Part shown: positions 43,387 through 52,639 of the stretch, piece after piece
How positions within the stretch are numbered: position 1 is the first letter of the stretch
Layout: every line of letters starts with the position of its first letter
Assembly (NCBI GenBank): GCA_036873755.1
Contig: JAVTVY010025044.1
Span: 42,091 to 106,090 of the forward strand
DNA from: Hanleya hanleyi
Lineage: Eukaryota > Mollusca > Polyplacophora > Lepidopleurida > Hanleyidae
Length of the DNA stretch: 64,000 bases
Direction: 5' to 3'
The notes under the pieces: model-generated
Seen by the model: the letters and a program-made list of their open reading frames with translations, nothing else
The model's database searches: none
What the model was told of the DNA's origin: nothing
Translations under genes and position numbers: made by a program

Positions 43387-43431
43387 CTTGGTGGTTGACA
43401 GAGTGTCTGATGAAACGGCCAGGCCGCTTCC

Positions 43432-43439
43432 CTTTTATA
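43432..43439 (-). promoter_or_regulatory. TATA box (TATAAAAG) of the E4 zinc-finger gene
   Basis: GTGCTATAAAAGGGAAG on the minus strand, 53 nt before the ATG at 43386. Confidence 0.65.
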
Positions 43440-43648
43440 GCACGCTAGCTGGTGATCTATTTTTAGCACACTCAGTTAAACTACCCCAAGTCGAGGAACG
43501 AGACTGGTGTACTGGTGTACGACTGAGCCGCATTATACGCGTGTGTGTGTGTGTATGTGTGGGCTGTGGATTTTACATCCGGGATCTTGTCAACATCCGG
43601 GTTTCTAAGTGGGGTTTTCCCATCGTTCCTCCGTCTTCCATCCGGGTA

Positions 43649-43949
43649 CTGTGGTTTTACATCCGGGTCCTCATCTTACATCCGGGTTTTGGACACCTGT
43701 TGACCTCCAGAATTTGCATATGACCTCTGTGAGGTCACTTCCGCTTCCGTTCACGTGACCGGAACGGACCTTTGGCCCCTGCGCGCTGACAAAACAATAC
43801 CGGATAAAAATTGCGCGCTGGGGCCAAAGGTCAGTTCCGGTCACGTGAACGAAGCGGAAGTGACCTCACAGAGGTCATATGCAAATTCTTGAGGGCAACA
43901 GGTGTCCAAAACCCGGATGTAAGATGAGGACCCGGATGTAAAACCACAG
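43649..43949. repeat. Near-perfect central hairpin of E4 (138-bp arms, 26-nt loop)
   Basis: Left arm 43649-43786 begins CTGTGGTTTTACATCCGGG and ends GCGCGC. Right arm 43813-43949 is its reverse complement with few mismatches. It contains TTTGCATATGACCTCTGTGA, GTTCACGTGACCGGAAC and several ACATCCGGG motifs. Confidence 0.9.
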
Positions 43950-43954
43950 TTGAA

Positions 43955-44378
43955 TCAGGCGTTTGGTTATGTTCTGCAGCATAAGGACACAGACCAAGCC
44001 CAATATTTTTACCCGAGCAGTACTCAAGAAATCTACAATTTCTGACTGACCGATCTCGCCCGTCTACGCAGCTACATGGAAGCCATCTTCAATGACCAAG
44101 CTACGTCCTTCAAATTAAATCTGGCGGTTGGTTATGTGCTGCAGCATAAGGAGACAGATCAAGTCCGATACTTTTACCCGAGCAGTAACATGCGGGTATT
44201 TGACCAACCGTTTACCATCATTAACCAGGCCTCGCTAGAGACGATGCTAGAGAAACTGGACACCGTAGATCCCTTGGAATGGGCCCAACAACAACGCCCC
44301 AACATCCAATGGTTCGTGGAGAGGGTGACCAATGTTACGTTTTTCGCGACCAAGCTGACCGACCACCCCATCGGTTGA
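43955..44378 (+). pseudogene. Rearranged 3' part of zinc-finger/polymerase-associated gene (E4 right copy)
   Basis: From about 44025 it is the inverted partner of 42571-42924, open to DHPIG-stop. Before that, 43955-44024 repeats an internal piece of the same gene (AFGYVLQHKDTDQ-type) fused out of order to the TQEIYNF segment, and a TGA follows EIYNF. The fusion marks a rearrangement at the palindrome boundary. Confidence 0.65.
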
Positions 44379-47300
44379 ACGCGTCATCCGTGCACTGATG
44401 AATACCATAACACGCCGTACATACTCTATATGTCTACATGCTGATCGTTGACTTGAGCTCAGTAAACACTTGTACCTAATGTGACGATGCGTTAAATAAT
44501 AAAACATGGTGTTTGATATTTCAATTTGTTTTGCTGTGAACATACTAAAGATACCCAGGGCGGCTCCTCCAGCCTGGGTATGATGTAACATTGGGGATAA
44601 TAAACTGTATGAACATTGCTGAACTTGTTGTTATTCATGACAACCGCTATGCGATTGTATAATACAGAATATATATTGTATAACACAGGACATATATGAT
44701 ACAATACAGGACAGATATGGTATAATACAGCACAGATTTGATATAATACAGGACAGATACTGTATAGTACAGCACAGAATTGGTATAATAAAGAACATAT
44801 ATTGTATAATACAGGACAAATATGACACAATACAGGACAGATTTGATATAATACAGATTTGGTATGATGCGAGACAGATATGATATAATACAGCAAAGAT
44901 ATGGTATAATGCACACCCTACAGGACGCAGGCGGACCAAGGATGGTCCATCTCTACACCAAATACCTTCCTTCACTTCCCCAAAATGCCCACTTTCACTA
45001 CTACTCCTGCTGATGACGTCACCAATGACGTCACTGATGACGCGAACATCCCTCAAATCGGGATGTACACCCCGAAAGCTACAAGATGACACCTCCCAGA
45101 ACGCATTCGGACCAATAGTGGTCCATTTCTACCCCAAATCCCTTCCTTCACTTTCCCAAAATGTCCACTTTCGCTACTACTCGTACTGATGACGTCACCA
45201 ATGACGTCATAGATGACGTGAACATCCCTCAAATCGGGATGTACAACCCGAGAACTACAAGATGACACCTCCCACGACGCATTCGAACCAAGGATGGTCC
45301 CTCTCTACCCCAAACACACCTCCACACACCTCCAAAATGCCCACTTTGGCTTTTGGCTAATACTCCTACTGATGACGTCACCAATGACGTCACAGATGAC
45401 GTGAACATCCCTCATATCGGGATCTATATCCCGAGAGCTACAAAATGACACCCCCACGACGCATTCGGACCAAGGATGGTCCCTCTCCACCCCGAACATA
45501 CCTCCACACACCCACAAAATGTCCACTGTGGCTACTACTCCTACTAATGACGTCACCAATGACGTCACAGATGACGTGAACATATCTCAAATCGGGATGT
45601 ACACCCCGAGAGCTACAAAATGACACATCCCACGACGCATTCGGACCAAGGATGGTCCATCTTTACCCAAACACCTTCCTTCACTTCTCCAAAATGTCCA
45701 CTTTCGCTACTACTCGTACTGATGACGTCACCAATGACGTCACAGATGCTGTGGACAGTCCTCAAATCGGGGTCTACACCCCAAGAACTACAAAGTGATA
45801 CCTCCCTCGGCACATTCGGATCAATAGCGGTCGCTCTCTACCCCAAATACCTTCCTTCACTGCCCCAAAATGACCACTTTACTTACTACACCCAACTGCT
45901 CATGCGCAGATTGACGCGACTTGCACTTAAAAACAAGCCATTCTGACTCTATCCCACAAAAGCTTCACTTGGACACCTCCCACGACCCATTTGGATCCAT
46001 AGTGATCCATCGCTACCCCAAACACTCCCCCACATACCCCCCCAAAATGCCTGCTTTCTATACTACGGCTAGATTGCGCATGCGGGAAATATTGAAAACG
46101 GACGATACATTAGTCCAGTCGGATGCTCCTCCACGAGAGCTTCAAAATAAGACCTCATACGACACCATAGGATCACTAGGGGTCCACCTAGACCCCAAAA
46201 CGTCCACCCAGTATGGACCTATCTCCCATAGCTAGTATGGGCCTATATACAGACCTACCCGGTACTTTTCGAAGTCCGTGTCCGCTTTTTATATTTTCGG
46301 GGACAAATCCTCATTTTACATGCATCCACCCATGCACCCAGACCCCGATAAGCCCGGGAACCGATATGACCCCTTTTGGGTAGGGTTGGTAGGAGTTTTC
46401 CCCTATTTTAGGGATAAAGTCCGTGTTCCGCTTTTTATATTTTCGGGGACAAATCCTCATTTTACATGCACCCATCCATGACTTGATGGGCAGAACCCAA
46501 TAAGCCCGGGACCGATATTAGACCTTTTGGATAGGGTTGATAGGAGTTTTCCTCTATTTTAGGCATAAAGTCCGTGTTCCGCTTTTTATATTTTCGGGAA
46601 CAAATCCTCATTTTACATGCACCCATCCATAACTTGATGGGCAGAACTTAATTATCCGGGGACCGATATTAGAACTTTTGAATAGGGTTGATAGGGGTTT
46701 TCCTCTATTATGTCCGTGTTCCGTTTTTTATATTTTCGGGGACAAATCCTAATTTTACATGCACCCACCCATGCACCCAGATCCCGATAAGCCCGGGGGC
46801 CGATATTAGCCCTTTGAGACAAGGTTGATAGGAGTTTTCCCCTATTGTACGGGTAAAGTCCGTGTTCCGCTTTTTATATTTTCGGGACAAATTCTGAATT
46901 TACATGCACCCACTCCTCCACCCTACCTCTGTGGGCAGGCCCCGATGAACCCGGGGGACCGATATTCGTCCTTTGGGATAGGGTTGATAGGAGTTTTCCC
47001 CTATTGTAGGGGTAAAGTCCGTGTTCCGCTTTTTTATATTTTCAGGACAAATTCTCATTTTACATGCACCCACCCATGAGTTGATAGGCAGGCCCCGATC
47101 AGCCCGGAGGACCGATATTCGCCCTTTGTGATAGGGTTGATAGGAGTTTTCCCCTATTGTAGGGGCAAAGTCCGTTTTGCGATTTTTTATATTTTCGGGA
47201 CAAATCCTGAATTTACATGCACCCACTCCTCCACCCTACCTCTGTGGGCAGGCCCCGATGATTCCGGGAAACCGATATTCGCCCTTTGGGATAGGGTTGA

Positions 47301-48120
47301 TAGGAGTTTTCCCCTATTGTAGAGATAACGTCCGTGTTCCGCCTTTCATATTTTCGGAGACAAATCCTCATTTTACATACACCCACCCTGCACCCAGGCC
47401 CCGATCAGCCCGGGGGACCGATATTCACCCTTTGGGATAGGGTTGATAGGAATTTTCCCCTATTGTAGGTGTAAAGTCCGTGTTCCGCTTTTTTATATTT
47501 TCGGGACAAATCCTCATTTTACATGCACCCACCCTGCACCCAGGCCCCGATCAGCCCGGGGGACCGATATTCTCCCTTTGGGATAGGGTTGATAGGAGTT
47601 TTCCCATATTGTAGGGGTAAAGTCCGTGTTCCGCTTTTTATGTTTTCGGGAAAAAGCCTGATTTTACATGCACCCATCGATACACCCAGACCCCGAAAAG
47701 CCCAGGGGCCGATATTAGCCCTTTGGGATAGGGTTGATAGGGGTTTTCCCATATTGTAGGGGTAAAGTCCGTGTTCCGCTTTTTATGTTTTCGGGAAAAA
47801 GCCTGATTTTACATGCACCCATCCATACACCCAGACCCCGAAAAGCCCAGGGGCCGATATTAGCCCTTTGGGATAGGGTTGATAGGGGGTTTCCTCTATT
47901 GTAGGGGTAAAGTCCGTGTTCCGCTTTTTATATTTTCGAGACAAATCCTCATTTTACATACACCCACCCATGCACCCAGACCCCGATAAGCCCGGGGACC
48001 AATATTAGTCCTTTGGGATAGGGTTGATAGGGGTTTTCCTCTATTGTAGGGGTAAAGTCCTTGTTCCGCTTTTTATATTTTCAAGACAAATCCTCATTTT
48101 ACATACACCCACCCATGACT
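44025..48120. repeat. E4 right arm of giant inverted repeat
   Basis: Reverse complement of 42924-39097, lacking the 1.1-kb AT-rich insertion and with a much longer outer array. Confidence 0.75.
46270..48115. repeat. E4 right outer array (~150-160 bp unit)
   Basis: About twelve units of CCCCTATTGTAGGGGTAAAG, TCCGTGTTCCGCTTTTTATA, TTTTACATGCACCCACCC and CCGATATTAGCCCTTTGGG. CCCCTATTGTAGGGG is a small perfect-arm hairpin. Frames repeat in all units and are not genes. Confidence 0.85.
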
Positions 48121-48749
48121 TGCAAAATCCTTCCGTAGGGACCCCAACTCCCTGACTCAAATGAATGGACGGCATACAAGTCAGTACATGCATTCCTGAT
48201 CACGTGACCGCCGCATGATGGAAAAAACCCAGATACAAGTCAGTACAAGCATTCCATATGGTCCTGGAGGAGCGTTTCACTTTGACACCTCACTCGATCC
48301 GATCAGTCCACTACGGGCCCCTCCCGCCCCTGAAGATTGCCGAACATTCTCACGAAAACCCACGTATTTGGGACTACTTTCTGTCCGCGGAGGCAGACCG
48401 CATCACCGCCAAACCGCATCACCGCGGAGGAATCCCCTAACATGTCTAAACATGATCTAAGGTCAGATGATGGACGGGATGAGAGGATACAGGTCAGTAC
48501 ATGCTCAAGTGCACTCAATGACCTTTGACCTCCGCCACGTGACCGCCATAATATGCAAATTTTTGAGGTCAATGGGAGTCAATATGCGCGCTGTATACTA
48601 CTATCGTCCGTTAGTATGACATTTTGTAGTAAGGCCAATACTCGGAAACTAGAAAAAAGAACCCCTGAAAATAGCCTTAATATTTGTGTTTGATCATTTT
48701 GTTAGCATCTATGAAAGTCACTTGACAAAAGCTAATCTCGTAAGACTAT

Positions 48750-49030
48750 CGGAGAGTAGGCAGCGGTGTATTGTTCTAGAGGTTTTTAAGATTTTGAACA
48801 CTATGTCACCAAAAATGTTACAGGATCGTGTTCAAATTTAGACCTCTCCATACCAAATAATGTCTGTAAACATTTTAGGTTTACGAAGTATGCGTAGAGA
48901 GAGCTCGTTTCGCTATGCAGCAAATAAGATTTGGAACAGCCACTTTCGAGCAAGCACAAGGTATGGAGAGTTCAGAAACCAATTAGGTACATGGATCGAG
49001 ACAAACTGTAGTTGTTTCGCCTGTTCTGAT
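48750..49030 (+). pseudogene. LINE reverse-transcriptase C-terminal fragment
   Basis: The reading VFKILNTMSPKMLQDRVQ, followed by NILGLRSMRRESSFRYAANKIWN, matches the conserved end of CR1/Jockey-like LINE ORF2 proteins (compare SLCYQGSKMWNELP in the LINE at 62304). Stops interrupt it. A tail-like CTTATCTTATCC near 50117 may mark its 3' end. Confidence 0.5.
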
Positions 49031-51410
49031 ACTTGAGGTTGTATATGTGAGATATTTTACTGACTTATTTTTATCTATGCTTGGGTAAACTCTGGCGATA
49101 CAGATATGTTTTTTATCATAGTTTTCTTCTCAATTAGTAACACTTTATAGTATCTATGAACTCGAGAATTTTTAACATACCAATCAACTTATATCAATTT
49201 AAAAATATTGTCATATTATCAAAGTATCAAAATCCGAAGAATTACAGCGAACAATTCTAGTCTATATTTCTCAATTGATTGGTCCCCGAGGCCCGCTCCC
49301 TGTACAAACCTTTTGGTCTTTGATATATGTTGGCATTTGTGGGAAGTTGATGCTGGGTCGACATCGGGCCTTACAGACTAGTATTTTGTGTTAAATGCCG
49401 TCATTTACATGCTGACGACGATACAGCTCACCAATCTCCAATGTACGAGTTGTCACAGCGAAACAGCTCACCAATTACCAGTATACGAGTTGTCAGAGCA
49501 TTTCCATCATAGCTCTCTAGATTTGTATCTAATGCCGCTTATGCCGGTGCTAGGGACCGTGTGGTCATATCATCCAAGTTGCCACATGAACAGGTACAAT
49601 AAAAGCGTACCTGAGATACAACACATATCACGAATCGTTAGATTCTTGGTATGTGCTTTAGAATAGGTTAACCAGAATACTATTCTGTGAAGTCATGTGA
49701 CGCAGTCAGTATGTCGGCACCTCTTCACACTTCCCTTATATGTGTTGTAATTTGATCAATATCTTAATAATACTATTATGTATTTGGTTATCTAATGTAT
49801 GTTTCTTTGTTTTCATACGGTCGGCCTCCATGGGCTAATGTTATATGTTTGTGAACCTCTAACTTCAACCCTCTCTGTACCGTATCGGTACGTAAGTATA
49901 CCGATAGAAATATAGCTCAATGATTGCCTATCATTGGCATACAAAAATTAGGAATTTCCAGACGAATATTTTCATCATATTATATCTTATCCGAAAGCTT
50001 GGAGTATGGTCTTTGAAACAACGTAGGTGATGAGAAGTATATCTTCGCTTCGTTCATATTCAGGACAGTGTTGGAACCGCTTGAAATTGTTAAAAAATGC
50101 CGGTACAGAGGAAGTTAAATAAAGCTTATCTTATCCTTTCTTATCCTAAACTTACAACATGAGTCTGTTAGACCACAGATAAAACTTTGAAGCACTCGAA
50201 TTTGGAGTGCGAGTATGTTTATAACAGAATATCTATTAGGTCGTTCTGTCTGCCTTCCGACTCACTTTATGATCATGTCTCCTACGTGACAAGCAGAACC
50301 ACCTAGAATGTTCTTGGTAGTAAGTAAACTTTAAATGGCTATCAAGCTTAATGGCCCCCCTATCAAACTTTCTGCGCTATCGCCGGAACGACAAAAAATG
50401 GAGTGCTGAAACTCCGGGACTTTATAGTTTATCATATTGGGGTCATTTTGAGCCCATTTGCATAACCCCCTGAGCAGAGGATCATGGGTAAATTCAAGAT
50501 GGCGGCCACGTGGTGTGCCAGAAAAGCGATGTTTTTGTCATATTTCTTCAAAATTTCTGCTTTTCCGCGATGAAAAGTGGGAAAAACTATTTTATTTCAC
50601 ATCACATTAATATTTACTAATTTATCATGCAGTTTTTGCGGAGAAATTGCATAAATAAAAAAATCGAAAAATCCGACCGAAAAATCGACCAAAAAATGTC
50701 ATTTTTGAAAATGACGTCACTGTGACGTCATCAAAGCGGCCATCTTGGATTTTTTTACATTTTCTGGTAGAGCTTGACCCAAGGGTATAGTGTGGTAAGT
50801 TTCAGTTCCCTAGCTCAAGGGATAAGAAAAATAATTAGCCATTTCGGCCCCCCCCCCCCCAGGCCTGGACAGGTCCCAAAAAGCCCAGGCCAGATAGGGT
50901 TAAGGTAGGCCAGTGATGGAGTAAGCTGGTAACTTGAAATACATTGTGATATTGGTCGATCTACATTGTGTGTACATGTACTCCAGGTGTGCTGGAATAC
51001 CACCTTTGAAGTACACATTTTAAAGAAAATTAGACACGTGCAATAGACACGTATTTTTTATTATTGCGTGATAAGTATTCAGCTAATAGAGATTAAAAAG
51101 AGCTTGTATTTCTTCGTGCAATATACAACATATGGTTGAAAACGTAATTATACGTTTGATCGATTATTGCGTTTACGTACTATTTAATATCACTATAACA
51201 TATTCCACACGAAAAATTGTTGATTTTGACATGGATACTACACTGTAGACAGTTGGCGCATTACGCATGCACTTTTTTCTAGACGGCATTATCAGCTGTT
51301 GTTTTAAGGACTGATATGGACTATTGAAACCACAACCCGAAGCGCGCATGGTTAAATAAACATCAAAGAAGAAGACGGTTGTTTCCTATCCAGTCAGTGT
51401 AGAATCCAGA
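49031..51410. other. Non-coding stretch, no gene recognised
   Basis: AT-rich, no credible gene. It contains a short duplicated block (AACAGCTCACCAAT with TACGAGTTGTCA, near 49423 and 49462) and a poly-C tract near 50848-50860. Confidence 0.5.
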
Positions 51411-51614
51411 ATTTGGAGATTAAGTAATAGCTAGATCACACATGGCCAGTATCTTCACGTGATAGGCCTCGAGCGATAACGAGAGGTCTATCAGCGGAGA
51501 TACGAGGTGTGGATTTGGAGATTAAATAATAGTTAGATCACACATGGCCAGTATCTTCACGTGATAGGCCTCGAGCGATAGCGAGAGGTCTATCAGCGGA
51601 GATACAAGGGGTGG
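51411..51614. repeat. Tandem duplication, 102-bp unit
   Basis: Two near-identical copies (51411-51512 and 51513-51614) containing CACATGGCCAGTATCTTCAC and an internal inverted repeat GATAGGCCTC...GAGAGGTCTATC. Confidence 0.85.
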
Positions 51615-52092
51615 ATCGGGGGAGCGGGGTGGAGTCAGTGAATTTAATGATATATTCAAGATTGATTTCTATACGTTCATGGATCTGCTCATGATCTCTG
51701 TCCAGATTGGTATTGTGGCGCCCTCTTCCTTATTTCAAAATGATGAATTCTCAAATAATTTGATGGAAACACATCGAAATTCAAATCCCGATAAGATACT
51801 TGCCATTTACTGATCTTTGAAGAAGACGCCAGACATCCATATATTGTCAGAAAGGAGTCTACAGAAGGACTTTACGGAAGGCCTCTACAAGAGGGGTATA
51901 CGGAAGGAGTCTACATTAACAATGGAACAGTTTACTCATGAGTTTTTTGTTATTGTTATTGTTGTTAGTCTACATAAACAATAGAACAGTTTACTCATGA
52001 GTTTTTTGTTGTTTCCAACATTTGTATGTTATAGATTAGAATGTAAAAGGTAATTGAACATTGGCTTTGTGGCGGTGTCTCCTTTTGCACTC

Positions 52093-52517
52093 TGCATATC
52101 TATCTTGCGTGTTATACAAAACATTCCAATGTAAAAAAGTCCCGTATGGTGGAATATGTATTTAACAATTGAAAGTAATAAACAAAGAATATTAAGGCTT
52201 TTTAACATCCATTTCACTGAAATGTGCAATTTAGACTGATACCGGTAATACTTGCAATGTATTATGAAACTAATGATACTTGTTGAGAACCGAACAGCCA
52301 TGATTTGCATATCTATCTTGCGTGTTATACAAAACATTCCAATGTAAAAAAGTCCCGTATGGTGGAATATGTATTTAACAATTGAAAGTAATAAACAAAG
52401 AATATTAAGGCTTTTTAACATCCATTTCACTGAAATGTGCAATTTAGGCTCATACCGGTAATACTTGCAATGTATTATGAAACTAATGATACTTGTTGAG
52501 AACCGAACAGCCATGAT
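52093..52517. repeat. Tandem duplication, 213-bp unit
   Basis: Two near-identical copies starting TGCATATCTATCTTGCGTG at 52093 and 52306. The minus-strand frame across both translates to two copies of one peptide because 213 is divisible by three; no other sign of coding. Confidence 0.85.
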
Positions 52518-52639
52518 TTGGGGGATCCTCCATGCCCCCAGTTCCCAAATGTAAATTTCCCTCTACACCACTCAACCTGATGATGTTATCAACACAGGAC
52601 GAGGTTAGTGATAAAAGGGAGAGAACTCGTGTCAGGGCG

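Larger units (their letters stand above)
39097..48602. mobile_element. E4: palindromic Polinton-type element, left end missing
   Basis: Inverted arms run from about 39097-42924 and 44025-48120. The right end continues through sequence related to E2 and E3 ends (CTTTCTGTCCGCGGAGG, CGCATCACCGCGGAGG) to the terminus TGTATACTACT at 48602. The left arm breaks off inside its outer array. An insertion-like AT-rich segment (39960-41046) interrupts the left arm. The centre holds a zinc-finger gene and a long hairpin. No capsid, integrase or ATPase gene is present. Confidence 0.7.

Noticed and set aside
2939..48602. Palindromes as assembly artefacts
   Set aside because: Opposite arms differ by many substitutions, unit-number changes and private insertions, which a duplicated read or contig would not show.
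52029..52514. 161-codon minus-strand frame with a duplicated hydrophobic segment resembling membrane spans
   Set aside because: It is explained by the 213-bp tandem duplication of AT-rich DNA, and the peptide has no family resemblance that I recognise.
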